Counted from the first letter of the stretch, positions 38,927 to 48,059 are shown. The stretch: DNA of 64,000 bases from Actinomyces naeslundii (GCF_001956585.1 NZ_MSRR01000009.1:1-64000), one strand, 5' to 3'. Translations and numbers: made by a program. Notes: a model not told the origin generated them from the letters alone.

Positions 38927-40078
38927 TCACGGAACAAGCTCAGCCGATCCTCGGGGGAGCCGTCGCCCCAGCAACGAGGCCTCACGCAGACCCGTCTCCA
39001 GGCGCATCCCCGCCCATGCCAGCTCCTGCCGGGGCCGTAGACGCGCAACATCTGCAGGTGGGAACCTCGTAAGAATCTTTGCGCCGAGCCGGTCTGGACA
39101 CATCATGTCGCCATAGGACACGCGCAGCACCGTCCACCCTTGCGACTCGATCCCGTCCTGGCGCCGCTTCTCCTTCCACAGGTCCTCGGAGTCCTGGTAC
39201 TTCTTCCTACCATCGGCCTCCAGGACGAGCCTCCGCCCAGGCCAGCACAGGTCCACCCACCAGCGCCCCTCGGGAGCGTCAATGGGGTACTGCACCTGCG
39301 GGATCGGCAGCCCCAGGGCGAGGACCAGCCACCGCACCGCGCTCTCAAGCGCTGACTCTGCGAACGGAGTCGCCCGGCTCAGCACCGCCCGCGCCTGAGC
39401 CACCCCTCGACGCCTCGGTTCGCGCTTGAGCATGAGCTCCCACTCCCGCCTCACTCGGGCAATCGCCGTCGAGCACAGCTCAGGCCGCTCCCGGTTCGGC
39501 TGGCAACAACGACGCAGCACGGAGTCGGCGATGGCGAGCGCATTGTGCGCCGGCTCGTCGAAGGCGCAGTCGTAGGCCGTGCGCACCGCCGTCGTCGCCA
39601 CCGTCTCTCCCACGGATGCGATCTCTTCCGGCATCAGCGCGAGACGGCGCCGCCACAGGGTGACGTCCCGGCAGGGAGAGGACTCCGAGGAGCCGTCTGG
39701 GATCAGCACGGGCGTACCGCGAGCCGGAACCCAGATGCGGGGCAGAACGGCATGGACCTGATACGGGGTACTGGACACCGCGAGGTAGACATCGGGCTCC
39801 TGGGAGAACATGTCGAGCTCAAGCGCCAGGGCCGCGGAGGTGTGCGACAGATAGGCCGTGGAGAACTGACTGCGCTGGGCAACCACCGCCCGCGCCAACG
39901 ACAGGGTGTAACGGTGCTGCCAGCGCTCAGCATCACGATCCGGCAGCCAGTAGTGACCACGCGCCAGGCGGATCCAGGCACGCGAGGGAAGACAGCCACC
40001 GCGGGAGCGGCGCGATGTGTGCAACAGACGTGGACGCAGATCGAGGACAGAGGCGGAGGACGATGGTCGCGGTGCCAT
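38927..40078 (-). CDS. DUF559 (Vsr-like PD-(D/E)xK) nuclease-like protein with N-terminal helical region
   Basis: This 383-residue protein belongs to an actinobacterial group with an AbiEi-like N-terminal half and a C-terminal DUF559 domain. The first 230 residues include ARGHYWLPDRDAERW and YLSHTSAALALEL. The C-terminal half (about 255-350) has the endonuclease-like core: VDLCWPGRRLVLEADGRKKY supplies Asp and Glu plus Lys, and GWTVLRVSYGDMM ends the fold. Activity is not proven. It lies alone between two direct copies of repeat family B, which together with the housekeeping neighbours (ung, ispF) suggests it was inserted. Confidence 0.8.
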   Translation of the reverse strand: MAPRPSSSASVLDLRPRLLHTSRRSRGGCLPSRAWIRLARGHYWLPDRDAERWQHRYTLSLARAVVAQRSQFSTAYLSHTSAALALELDMFSQEPDVYLAVSSTPYQVHAVLPRIWVPARGTPVLIPDGSSESSPCRDVTLWRRRLALMPEEIASVGETVATTAVRTAYDCAFDEPAHNALAIADSVLRRCCQPNRERPELCSTAIARVRREWELMLKREPRRRGVAQARAVLSRATPFAESALESAVRWLVLALGLPIPQVQYPIDAPEGRWWVDLCWPGRRLVLEADGRKKYQDSEDLWKEKRRQDGIESQGWTVLRVSYGDMMCPDRLGAKILTRFPPADVARLRPRQELAWAGMRLETGLREASLLGRRLPRGSAELVP

Positions 40079-40189
40079 GTCTCAAGGCTGCTCACTGCGA
40101 CGGCGTCGGGCACCCGTTGCGACCAGCCCTGTGGACCGAGCGGGTATTTCCGCGCCTGTGGTCCCGCGCCGGGCCCGGAACTCCGCTTT

Positions 40190-40298
40190 CCACGAGGGTG
40201 GGGGTGTACTGGCCAAGGGATGTGCGTACTGCACCAGCCCCCGCACCTCGGGGAGCACACCCGAGCCTCACCCAGCGGTACCCCACCCTTGTGCAGTG
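40190..40298. repeat. 109-bp structured repeat, family B, copy 2
   Basis: This is the same length and orientation as copy 1 at 38640-38748. The ends CCACGAGGGTGGGGGTGTAC and GGTACCCCACCCTTGTGCAGTG are inverted repeats. The inner GGGATGTGC pairs with GCACACCC. It lies 112 bp upstream of the DUF559 start. Confidence 0.85.
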
Positions 40299-40696
40299 TC
40301 GATGACTGGGACGACTCGGTCAGCCGACGAAGGGGAAGCAAAGCACGACGACCAGTCCACCAACGCCCTCGAACACGCCGATTCACTGAAGAGGGATGAA
40401 GAAGGTGTGGATACTCCCCCGGGCCCGCGCCACGTCACGACTCTGAGTCTCGACCAATCTGTTGAGCGGCCTCCTGCTCGGAAGACAGCGCCGGAGCATC
40501 GGGGACGCCTGGAAGGAACGGTTCGCCGCTCGATTCCACAACTCGGCCTGCAACTGGTTGCGGAACTCCTCAACATCCCGAGCCGGACGAATCAGTTTCA
40601 GCCACCGGCCGAGGAAGAAGCGGGCCATCCCGGTCGACAGCGATCAGATCGGGCCGCTGGGAACGCGGCCGGGAACCATCTGGTAGACACAGGGCC
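40299..40696. other. Intergenic region upstream of ispF
   Basis: No intact gene is supported. A minus-strand frame near 40510-40628 ([22 protein letters not shown]) has protein-like composition but no ribosome site and soon becomes low quality. It may be a decayed gene fragment. Confidence 0.4.
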
Positions 40697-41323
40697 ATGC
40701 CCGATCACCAACCAGAGCAGCCGGCTCAGCCCGCCCCCGCCGCCCCAGATTCACCAGCGCCTTCCCGCTCCCGGGCACGCCACGCCGCTGGCCCGGCCAC
40801 GATCGATCTGAACCAGATCTCCCAGTACCTTCCCCGCACCGGCATCGGCACCGACGTGCACGCCTTCGCCGCCCCCGACTCGGGAGTCCCCATGCACCTG
40901 GCCTGCCTGGAGTGGCCCGGTGAGGTGGGCCTGGCCGGCCACTCCGACGGCGACGTCGTCGCCCACGCGTGTTGCGACGCCCTGTTCTCGGCCGCCGGCC
41001 TGGGCGACCTGGGCTCGAACTTCGGCACCGCCGAGCCCCGGTGGAAGGGGGCCTCCGGGACCACGCTCCTAAGCGAGGCCGCCCGCCGCGTGCGCGAGGC
41101 CGGCTTCGAGATCGGCAACATCGCCGTCCAGCTCGTGGGCGAGCGCCCCCGCGTGGCCGCCCGCGCTGCCGAGGCCTCCCAGGCCCTGTCCGAGGCGGCC
41201 TCCGCCCGGGTCGCCTTCACCGCCACCACCACCGACCACCTGGGCTTCCTGGGCCGCGCCGAGGGCCTGCTCGCCATCGCCACCGCCCTGGTCTACCCAA
41301 CCTCCACCATGAGGCAACTTTAA
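40697..41323 (+). CDS. ispF: 2-C-methyl-D-erythritol 2,4-cyclodiphosphate synthase
   Basis: This 208-residue enzyme forms MEcPP in the MEP isoprenoid pathway. The metal ligands are in [10 protein letters not shown], and [20 protein letters not shown] follows. Later motifs are GDLGSNFGT and [18 protein letters not shown]. The catalytic core begins near residue 48. The Pro/Ala-rich first 45 residues are extra relative to the usual length of about 160, and a later start is possible. IspD is not adjacent. The gene is followed after 16 nt by an unrelated AT-richer gene. Confidence 0.93.
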   Translation: MPDHQPEQPAQPAPAAPDSPAPSRSRARHAAGPATIDLNQISQYLPRTGIGTDVHAFAAPDSGVPMHLACLEWPGEVGLAGHSDGDVVAHACCDALFSAAGLGDLGSNFGTAEPRWKGASGTTLLSEAARRVREAGFEIGNIAVQLVGERPRVAARAAEASQALSEAASARVAFTATTTDHLGFLGRAEGLLAIATALVYPTSTMRQL

Positions 41324-41339
41324 AGGAAATACTTAAACC

Positions 41340-41759
41340 ATGTCCGCTTTTCTCAACAAAACGCTGACACGTCAAGCAAACAAGGTCATCACAAACCAAC
41401 TCGGAAGCAAGAAAATGAACGGAAAGGAGGAAAGCGCCGCCCTCATCGCCGGACATCTAACTCTCTTAAATGTCAATGATTACCTGATTCCCGCCGCCAC
41501 ACTATCTGCCGCAGTTCTGGCTATCATACTAACAATCTTCAACATAGATATCACCCTCAAACTCACTGACCCAGAATTCAACGCCAGCGACGATCGAGAA
41601 GCAATGGTGGCATTCTTCACCTCAACCCTTGTCTTCATTTGTACAATCTTATACCTGTCATGGCGAAGGGCTGTCTGGTCTGCGGTTCGAGCTGTTGAAG
41701 AAATGCGCATCGCAGGCAGACCGAAACAAGTTGAGAGCAAGTCACAAGACGCAGCGTGA
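41340..41759 (+). CDS. Small membrane protein of unknown function
   Basis: I do not recognise this 139-residue protein. It has a Lys/Asn-rich N-terminus, a hydrophobic helix near residues 52-68 (IPAATLSAAVLAIILTIF), a short acidic loop, and a second helix near 88-105 (AFFTSTLVFICTILYLSW) followed by a basic tail. AAAGGAAA precedes the ATG. Its base composition is clearly more AT-rich than ispF and cysS on either side (Ile, Asn, Lys codons ending in A/T). This suggests recent acquisition or a fast-evolving orphan between two genes often kept together. Confidence 0.7.
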   Translation: MSAFLNKTLTRQANKVITNQLGSKKMNGKEESAALIAGHLTLLNVNDYLIPAATLSAAVLAIILTIFNIDITLKLTDPEFNASDDREAMVAFFTSTLVFICTILYLSWRRAVWSAVRAVEEMRIAGRPKQVESKSQDAA

Positions 41760-41858
41760 GCAGGCATCTTGTTCACGCCGAGAGCCCACCTCTTTCCACG
41801 CGCCTCGGGAAAAAGCCCTGCGTCCGGTGGACACCGGTGCCGGGCCGCCAGGTAGCCT

Positions 41859-43454
41859 GTGCCCGTGAGCACCACTCCCACTGAACCCCCTGAGTCCACG
41901 GGCCTTGCCGCCTCCCCCGCCTCCGCGGGCGCGCCGGCCCTGCGTCTGTACGACTCCGCCGCCCGCGCGGTCGTGCCGCTGGCCCCCACGGCCACCCCCG
42001 GCCTGGTGACGATCTACCTGTGTGGTGCCACCGTCCAGGGCTCACCCCACATCGGCCACATGCGCAGCGGTATCGCCTTCGACGTCCTGCGTCGCTGGCT
42101 GGAGCGCGGCGGCCAGGAGGTCCGCCTCATCCGCAACGTCACGGACATCGACGACAAGATCCTCAGCAAGTCGGCCGCCTCCCAGCCGCCGGTGCCCTGG
42201 TGGGCCTGGGCCCAGCGCTTCGAGCGGGAGTTCGACGCCGCCTATCGCGCCCTGGGCGTGGCGGCCCCCACCTACGAGCCGCGCGCCACCGGCCACGTCC
42301 CCGAGATGGTCGACCTGGTCCAGCGCCTGCTGGACGCCGGCCACGCCTACATCGGAGAGTCCGGCAACGTCTACTACGACGTGCGCTCCCTGCCCGGCTA
42401 CGGCTCGCTCACCAATCAGCGCCTGGAGGACCTGGCCACCACCGAGGACGAGTCCCAGCTGGACGACGACGTCGAGGCCGACAAGCGCGACCCGCGCGAC
42501 TTCGCCCTGTGGAAGGCCGCCAAGCCCACCGAGCCGGCCGACGCCGCCTGGGACGCCCCCTGGGGCCGGGGCCGACCCGGCTGGCACCTGGAGTGCTCGG
42601 CCATGTCGCGCCGCTACCTGGGCGAGACCTTCGACATCCACGGCGGCGGCATCGACCTGCGCTTCCCGCACCACGAGAACGAGCAGGCCCAGTCCCACGG
42701 CGCCGACTGGGGCTTTGCGCGTCACTGGGTCCACAACGCCTGGGTGACCATCAAGGGCGAGAAGATGAGCAAGTCGCTGGGCAACTCCCTGGTGGTGGCC
42801 GAGCTGCTCAAGCGCTACGACGCCGCTGTGCTGCGCCTGGCCCTGGGCACCGTCCACCACCGCTCCACCGTGGAGTTCTCCGAGGAGACCCTGGCCGACG
42901 CCGAGGCCCTGTGGGAACGCCTGTCCGGCGCGATCCTGCGGGCCTACGAGTTCTCCGACGACGGAGGGCTGAACCCCGTCGACGCCCCCGCCGAGCAGGT
43001 GCGCGCCCGGGCGCTGCCGGCCGAGTTCACGGCCGCCATGGACGAGGACCTCAACCTGGCCGGCGCCATGGCGGTGGTCCACGCCACCCTCAAGGCTCTC
43101 AACGTGGCCCTCGCCAAGGTCGAGGCGGGGCCGAGCAGCAGCCAGGAGGCCGACGCCGATCTGCGCGAGTCGGCGACCGTCCTGGCTCTGGACCTGCGCT
43201 CCCAGCTCGACGTCCTGGGCCTGGACCCGCTGGCCGAGCCCTGGCGTGCCGGTGTCCTCGAGGGCGCCGGCTCCTCCCAGGGCGGAGCCGCCATGGAGAC
43301 CCTCGACCGGCTCATCCAGCACGACCTCGACGAGCGGGCCCAGGCCCGCGCCGCCAAGGACTGGCCGCGCGCCGACGCCCTGCGCGACAAGCTGACCCAG
43401 GCCGGCGTCGTCGTGGAGGACTCACCCTCGGGCGCCCGCTGGCACCTGGCCTGA
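41859..43454 (+). CDS. cysS: Cysteinyl-tRNA synthetase
   Basis: This class-I aminoacyl-tRNA synthetase has about 531 residues. The zinc ligands and HIGH motif lie in [19 protein letters not shown]. Further zinc ligands are in [12 protein letters not shown] and [10 protein letters not shown], and KMSKS is exact in [12 protein letters not shown]. The anticodon-binding helical domain completes the length. The first 35 residues are a Pro/Ser/Ala extension. GTG 41859 was preferred (AGG six bases upstream); GTG 41865 is an alternative. The rlmB gene follows after 65 bp. Confidence 0.95.
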   Translation: MPVSTTPTEPPESTGLAASPASAGAPALRLYDSAARAVVPLAPTATPGLVTIYLCGATVQGSPHIGHMRSGIAFDVLRRWLERGGQEVRLIRNVTDIDDKILSKSAASQPPVPWWAWAQRFEREFDAAYRALGVAAPTYEPRATGHVPEMVDLVQRLLDAGHAYIGESGNVYYDVRSLPGYGSLTNQRLEDLATTEDESQLDDDVEADKRDPRDFALWKAAKPTEPADAAWDAPWGRGRPGWHLECSAMSRRYLGETFDIHGGGIDLRFPHHENEQAQSHGADWGFARHWVHNAWVTIKGEKMSKSLGNSLVVAELLKRYDAAVLRLALGTVHHRSTVEFSEETLADAEALWERLSGAILRAYEFSDDGGLNPVDAPAEQVRARALPAEFTAAMDEDLNLAGAMAVVHATLKALNVALAKVEAGPSSSQEADADLRESATVLALDLRSQLDVLGLDPLAEPWRAGVLEGAGSSQGGAAMETLDRLIQHDLDERAQARAAKDWPRADALRDKLTQAGVVVEDSPSGARWHLA

Positions 43455-43519
43455 GCGGCCCGCCAACCACCCAGCTACTCTTTCGCAGCACACTCGCACC
43501 GTCACGAACAGGAGGCCGG

Positions 43520-44515
43520 ATGCCCGGCAACGAGCAGTACCCCGGCGCCAAGCGCCGCCCCGGCTCGAAGAAGGGCCCCACGAAGGGCTCCGGCGGCCAG
43601 CGCCGCAAGGGCCTGGAGGGCAAGGGCCCCACTCCGCGCGCGGAGAACCGCGTCGGCCACCCCAAGGCCCGGGCGAAGGCCCGCGCCGAGGCCCGTGCCG
43701 CCCAGCCCACCCGGGCCAAGCAGCTCGAGAAGCTCAAGCGCCGCTTCGACGTGCCCGAGGGCCACGAGATCCTGTGCGGACGCAACGCGGTGGCCGAGGC
43801 CGCCTACGCCTCAGTGCCCATCACGAGGGTCTTCATGGCGGTCTCCGCCCAGTCCGACGAGCGCCTGGGCGCCGTCGTGCGCCGCGCCGCCCTGCTGGGC
43901 GCCCCGGTGCTGGAGACCACCAAGCTGGACCTGGACGCCCTGACCGACTCCGCCACCCACCAGGGCGTGGCCATCGAGGTGCCCGCCTACGAGTACACCA
44001 CCGCCCGCGATCTGCTCGAGCGCGCCCGCTCGCTGGGCCGCACGCCGCTGCTCGTGGCCCTGGACCAGGTGACCGACCCCCACAACCTCGGCGCGGTCCT
44101 GCGCAGCGCCGGGGCCTTCGGGGCCGACGGCGTCATCATCCCCGAGCGCCGCTCGGTGGGCGTCAACGCCACCGTCTGGAAGGTCTCGGCCGGCGCCGCC
44201 GCCCGGGTGCGCGTGGCCCGCGAGACGAACCTCGTGCGCGCCCTGGAGCAGCTGAAGAAGGAGGGCTGCTTCGTCGTCGGCCTGGACGGCTCGGGCAGCA
44301 CCGACATCGAGGACCTCACCCTGGCCGACTCCCCCCTGGTGCTGGTCACCGGCGCGGAGGGCGCGGGTCTGTCCCGCCTGGTGCGCGAGACCTGCGACGT
44401 GCTGGCCTCGGTACCGATCAGCCGCAGCGTGGAGTCCCTCAACGCCGCCGTGGCCACGGGTATCAGCCTCTACGAGGTCGACCGCCTGCGGCGCCGGGCC
44501 GCCGGCGACAGCTGA
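43520..44515 (+). CDS. rlmB: 23S rRNA (guanosine-2'-O-)-methyltransferase RlmB
   Basis: This 331-residue SPOUT methyltransferase acts on 23S rRNA (G2251 in E. coli numbering). A long Lys/Arg/Gly-rich N-terminal tail (about 1-80) likely binds RNA. The substrate-binding domain (EILCGRNAVAEA) and the trefoil-knot catalytic domain follow, with NLGAVLRSAGAFGADGVII, LVLVTGAEGAGLSRL and SVESLNAAVATGISLYE. AGGAGG lies ahead of the ATG. The cysS-rlmB order is common in actinobacteria. Confidence 0.95.
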   Translation: MPGNEQYPGAKRRPGSKKGPTKGSGGQRRKGLEGKGPTPRAENRVGHPKARAKARAEARAAQPTRAKQLEKLKRRFDVPEGHEILCGRNAVAEAAYASVPITRVFMAVSAQSDERLGAVVRRAALLGAPVLETTKLDLDALTDSATHQGVAIEVPAYEYTTARDLLERARSLGRTPLLVALDQVTDPHNLGAVLRSAGAFGADGVIIPERRSVGVNATVWKVSAGAAARVRVARETNLVRALEQLKKEGCFVVGLDGSGSTDIEDLTLADSPLVLVTGAEGAGLSRLVRETCDVLASVPISRSVESLNAAVATGISLYEVDRLRRRAAGDS

Positions 44516-44623
44516 CAGGCGCCCGGTCGCTCCTTCTATCAGCGCCCGGTATCACTCATACACTTCCCCATGAAGGCCCCGTTGCTGACACAATGGGCCG
44601 CATCCGATTCACAGGAGGTCCCC

Positions 44624-45865
44624 ATGGCCCAGGACGCTTCGCAGCGCTGGAACCGCACCGACGGCGTGCTCATCGCGCCGGGCACGACGCCGGAGGCCGT
44701 CGCCGACGCCTTCGCCGCGCGCGGGGTGGTCGTGCGCCTGGAGTGGTTCCCGGCCACCACCCACCTGCTCAGCCTGACCCTCATGACCGACGTCGAGGGC
44801 CGGGTCGCGGTGACGCCGCCCTCGCGCGGGGGCGTCGTTCCCGGCCCGAGCGTCAGCGAGCTGGTGGAGTCCCTGGCCCGGGAGTTCACGGCCGATGTCG
44901 CCGTGGGCCCGGCCACCTTCAACGCCCTGCCCGACGACGTCGAGCTGCCCACGATCTCCCACCACGGCTCGGCCAGCGCCCGCACCGTGGTGATCTCCCC
45001 GATGAGCGCCTACATGGTGCCGCTGCAGGCCACGCTCCTGGAGCGTCCGCTGGCGGTGGCCTCGGCGCCGAACCTGGACCGCCGCATCGTCATGTACTCC
45101 GGTGAGGGCACGGACCTGGGCACCTTCGGCTGGGACGAGGAGTCGCTGCCGGCCCTGGTCCTGACCTCCGACGCCGAGGACATGTCCATCCGCGCCATCC
45201 CCACGGGGGACCCGGAGGACGACGCCGTCTTCTCCTGGGGCATGACCTCGCACTACGTGTGGGGTGGGGTCGAGGAGCCCGGCCCGGCTCTGAGGTCCCT
45301 GGTCGACGAGCTCCTGGCGGACCTGACCGATGCCTCGGGCATCGTCGACACCGTCCCGGGCGCGGACCTGGAGGCCGCTGCCGCCGCCATCGTCCAGCCC
45401 GGTACCGACGGCTTCGCCGCGATGCTTCAGGCACTGGGCCTGCCCGACTGGGTGCTGGAGGTCCTCACCGGCCGCCTGGCGCCGGTGGAGGTTCCCGGCG
45501 TCGTCGTGCACGAGCCGCGCGGGCTGTCCAACGCCGTGGGTCGCAGCGTGGGCCTGCTGCTGGCCGATCCCTCCACCCCGGGCTCGGCCTTCTGGCAGGG
45601 CTATGTGCGCACCGTGACGGACAAGCCGTGGGCGGTGCGGGGCGCCGCGCTGCTCGAGGCGGGCCTGGGCGGCGCGCTCCTGGGGGCCGCCGTGCGCCGT
45701 CGCCGCTCGACCGGGCACATCCCGGGCGGGGTGGCGGCCGTGGGCGCCTTCCTGCTGGTGGACGCCATTACCGAGGTCTCGCTGGCATCCTGGACACGTC
45801 ACCGCGAGCTGCGTCGCCGCGCTGATGAGGAGATGGCCCTGGTCGCCGAGGAGCTCGGCGCCTAG
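44624..45865 (+). CDS. Conserved actinobacterial protein of unknown function
   Basis: This 413-residue protein has no motif I can name. It begins WNRTDGVLIAPGTTPEAVADAFAARG and contains a likely globular half (about 1-260). A region GADLEAAAAAIVQPGTDGF follows, and near the C-terminus are two hydrophobic stretches (about 345-365, 370-390) that may be membrane helices. A charged tail HRELRRRADEEMALVAEEL follows. AGGAGGT immediately precedes the ATG. The last third of the gene contains a 69-bp segment repeated at 47404-47472. Confidence 0.8.
   Translation: MAQDASQRWNRTDGVLIAPGTTPEAVADAFAARGVVVRLEWFPATTHLLSLTLMTDVEGRVAVTPPSRGGVVPGPSVSELVESLAREFTADVAVGPATFNALPDDVELPTISHHGSASARTVVISPMSAYMVPLQATLLERPLAVASAPNLDRRIVMYSGEGTDLGTFGWDEESLPALVLTSDAEDMSIRAIPTGDPEDDAVFSWGMTSHYVWGGVEEPGPALRSLVDELLADLTDASGIVDTVPGADLEAAAAAIVQPGTDGFAAMLQALGLPDWVLEVLTGRLAPVEVPGVVVHEPRGLSNAVGRSVGLLLADPSTPGSAFWQGYVRTVTDKPWAVRGAALLEAGLGGALLGAAVRRRRSTGHIPGGVAAVGAFLLVDAITEVSLASWTRHRELRRRADEEMALVAEELGA
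45721..45789 (+). repeat. 69-bp direct repeat, copy inside the unknown gene
   Basis: The sequence from CCCGGGCGGGGTGGCGGCCG to GTCTCGCTGGCATC is repeated at 47404-47472 with one mismatch (T/C). This copy is in frame within the gene at 44624. Confidence 0.9.
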
Positions 45866-45891
45866 AAGCGTCACGCCGCAGAGCGGGCCGG

Positions 45892-46440
45892 TCAGCCAAG
45901 CCCCTCAAGGTAGGCCCTCAGCACCTTGCGGGCGTCCACAGGTGCCGCCTTGGCTGCCTGGTACATGAGCAGGGCGTCCACCAGCCCCACCAAATCGGGA
46001 GCGTGAGCAGAGGCCTGGTTGACACCCGCGGCAACGAGTATCCGCTCAGCCAGACGCGTCAGAGGCCGCCTGACCGGCGCTTCCGCTGTGAGCAGCTCCC
46101 GGAGCTCGACGTCGTCGCGCAGCTCGAACAGCAATGCTCCACGCGCGGCCTGGGCGTCCGCACGCCGCGCCATATGCTCCAGGATGCCGACGACGATCTC
46201 GGCGGCCTCCTGCCGGCTGACGGACGCGGGGATCTCAAGGTCGTTGATGTCAGCCTGTGAGCCCTCGGAGAGGCGGTTGACCACGAGCGCCAGCAGATCA
46301 CGGCGAGTCCGGGCGTAGTAGGAGGTCGACCCGCGGGGCAGTCCCGCCTCCGTGTCGACCTGCAGATGAGTGAGGGCATGCACCCCGTCACGCGCGATGA
46401 GCCCGACCCCGGCGTCACCAATTTGCTCCCTGCGCCCCAT
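45892..46440 (-). CDS. TetR-family transcriptional regulator
   Basis: This 182-residue repressor has an N-terminal helix-turn-helix (about 5-50; REQIGDAGVGLIARDGVHAL, then GSTSYYARTRRDLLAL) and a helical ligand domain. AAGGAG lies upstream of the chosen ATG. It is divergent from the NmrA-like gene, with a 34-bp perfect palindrome between them, so it most likely represses both itself and that gene. The inducer is unknown. Confidence 0.9.
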   Translation of the reverse strand: MGRREQIGDAGVGLIARDGVHALTHLQVDTEAGLPRGSTSYYARTRRDLLALVVNRLSEGSQADINDLEIPASVSRQEAAEIVVGILEHMARRADAQAARGALLFELRDDVELRELLTAEAPVRRPLTRLAERILVAAGVNQASAHAPDLVGLVDALLMYQAAKAAPVDARKVLRAYLEGLG

Positions 46441-46473
46441 CGTGCCTGCTCCTTGCCTTCCGACCACATGGAC

Positions 46474-46507
46474 CTCTACGATCATAGAGCACTCTATGAT
46501 CGTAGAG
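46474..46507. promoter_or_regulatory. Palindromic operator between the TetR and NmrA-like genes
   Basis: CTCTACGATCATAGAG and its exact inverse flank a 2-bp CA spacer. Each arm is itself nearly symmetric (CTAYGATCATAG), so two regulator dimers could bind side by side. It is centred in the divergent promoter region. Confidence 0.88.
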
Positions 46508-46549
46508 ATCTACACGACGGCCAGATCGGGCCATGAGGAGGCGACCGCA

Positions 46550-47290
46550 GTGAAGGTGGCAGTTGTCGGAGCAGGTGACTCAGGGAAGGCCATCAAGCGA
46601 GCCCTGCAGGCGACCGGAGCACAGGTGACGCTGCACTCGCGCCGTACCGGCTTCGACGTCCTGCACGACGACGGGGCTGCCGCATTGTCCGGCGCGGACG
46701 TCATTGTGGAGGCCACCGGACGGTTCACCACCAGCAAGAGGGTCGCCACCGAGTTCTTCACACGCTCAACCCGTGCCGTGTCGGCGGCCGCGAACGCCCT
46801 GGGCGCCAGGCACGTGCTGCTGTCGATCGTCAACTGCGACCTTCCGGAGGTGCAGGGCTACGGCTACTTCGCGGGCAAGTGCGCGCAGGAGCGGCTTGCT
46901 CGCGAGTCGAGCAAGCGCATGTCACTGGTTCGCTCGACCCAGTGGTTCGAGTTCGCCGAGCAGAACATGGAGCGCATGCGCTACGGCCCCGTCTCACTCG
47001 TTCCCTCGATGAGGATGCGGCCGGTCAGCCTCGATTCCGTCGCCGAGACGGTGGCCCGGGCAGCCCTGAGTGAGACCGACGGCCAGACCTACCAGGTCGC
47101 AGGACCGGAGGTCATGACGCTGTGGGAGATGACCGCACAGCTGCCGAGCCTCACGGCGAGGCCGGTTCCCCTGGTGGTTCCCACCGGGTGGGGACTCGCC
47201 TTCCGTCGCGGCGCACTGGTTCCCGGCGACGACGTCCCTGCAGCGGGTCCCACTTACGCACAGTGGCTACAAGAACCGCGCCGCCTCTAG
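46550..47290 (+). CDS. NmrA/SDR-like NAD(P)-binding oxidoreductase
   Basis: This 246-residue Rossmann protein begins KVAVVGAGDSGKAIKRAL, a Gly-rich dinucleotide loop. GADVIVEATGRFTT, AANALGARHVLLSIVNCD and GYGYFAGKCAQERL follow, with a Y..K-like pair near 115-119. The GTG start with GGAG upstream is preferred over a longer frame that would run through the operator. The family contains atypical SDRs and NmrA-like redox sensors or reductases. Control by the divergent TetR regulator suggests a response to a small molecule. Confidence 0.85.
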   Translation: MKVAVVGAGDSGKAIKRALQATGAQVTLHSRRTGFDVLHDDGAAALSGADVIVEATGRFTTSKRVATEFFTRSTRAVSAAANALGARHVLLSIVNCDLPEVQGYGYFAGKCAQERLARESSKRMSLVRSTQWFEFAEQNMERMRYGPVSLVPSMRMRPVSLDSVAETVARAALSETDGQTYQVAGPEVMTLWEMTAQLPSLTARPVPLVVPTGWGLAFRRGALVPGDDVPAAGPTYAQWLQEPRRL

Positions 47291-47377
47291 CCGACGGGAT
47301 CGACGGTGGAGGCAGGCACACTCACCCTGGCCGGCTCGACGTGTACTGCGCACCGTTGGGCTATTGCCCCGGAGGAT

Positions 47378-47405
47378 GGAGGCCCGGTAGATCACCGGCA
47401 CCACC
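47378..47405 (+). repeat. 28-bp repeat derived from the downstream gene
   Basis: GGAGGCCCGGTAGATCACCGG, continuing 7 bases to ACC, matches 47659-47686 inside the gene at 47479-47979 with one mismatch. It joins directly to the 69-bp repeat, giving a mosaic of pieces from two nearby genes. Confidence 0.8.
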
Positions 47406-47472
47406 CGGGCGGGGTGGCGGCCGCGGGCGCCTTCCTGCTGGTGGACGCCATTACCGAGGTCTCGCTGGCATC
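47404..47472 (+). repeat. 69-bp direct repeat, non-coding copy
   Basis: This is a copy of 45721-45789 with one mismatch, ending 6 bp before the stop of the gene at 47479. With the coding copy it flanks the TetR/NmrA-like pair. The rest of 47291-47478 shows no gene. Confidence 0.9.
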
Positions 47473-47478
47473 AGCCGG

Positions 47479-47979
47479 CTACGGGGCTCCCAGACTGTTC
47501 ATGAACCAGAACATCAGCGCGATGGGGATGGTCGTTAAGATCATCATGCCAAGAATGACGGCGAACATGATCTTCATGGTGGTGAGATCGTTCCGCTCGG
47601 AGGGCGAGAGCCCTTCGAGCCTCTGGAATGTCAACGAGCCCGGGTTGTTTTTGAAACGGGAGGCCCGGTAGAACACCGGCACCACCTGGCCGGGATACAC
47701 TACGAAATCGAGCTGCGGCTTCGGGGTGATAAAGGAGAGGGCGAGGACCTGCACGACGACCCGCACCGGCCCCGGCGGCACCGCGATCCTCACGGACTGA
47801 CCCGCTGACAGACGCATCTGCCCGTCGTTGATCGAGAAGGACAAGGTATTGCCCCAGATGAAGGTGACGGCGGGGTCGTAGTACAGGTCGATGAAGGCGC
47901 TGTTCTCCGGTGTCGCCCCAGGCAGGGCCTGGAATGCGGGCACCTCCTCGCTCATGTCCCCTTCACGGCCCTTCTTCAT
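47479..47979 (-). CDS. Tail-anchored membrane protein of unknown function
   Basis: I do not recognise this 166-residue protein. A beta-rich soluble part (IDLYYDPAVTFIWGNTLSFSINDG, split here, then LSAGQSVRIAVPPGPVRVVV) looks like a small ligand or polymer-binding fold. One transmembrane helix near 137-158 follows (IMFAVILGMMILTTIPIALM). The start could be eight codons downstream (MSEEVPAF), which has GAAGGGG before it. The 3' end adjoins the recombined repeat region. Confidence 0.7.
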   Translation of the reverse strand: MKKGREGDMSEEVPAFQALPGATPENSAFIDLYYDPAVTFIWGNTLSFSINDGQMRLSAGQSVRIAVPPGPVRVVVQVLALSFITPKPQLDFVVYPGQVVPVFYRASRFKNNPGSLTFQRLEGLSPSERNDLTTMKIMFAVILGMMILTTIPIALMFWFMNSLGAP

Positions 47980-48059
47980 CGCCTCATCTGATCGAGATCA
48001 GACTATCAACCGGGCGGACACCACCGGCGCCGACGCCGCCGCACAGTCTGCGGCGTGCC

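Noticed and set aside
38525..40298. Short protein-coding frames in the two 109-bp repeats (LHKGGVPLGEARVC and LHEGGVLLGKDRVC readings)
   Set aside because: The similar peptides simply reflect the repeated DNA. There are no ribosome sites, and the paired ends explain the conservation better.
42020..43519. A long upstream extension of the rlmB frame through cysS
   Set aside because: The extension is an out-of-frame reading of cysS with Arg/Pro/Gly-rich junk. The methyltransferase starts at the AGGAGG-preceded ATG at 43520.
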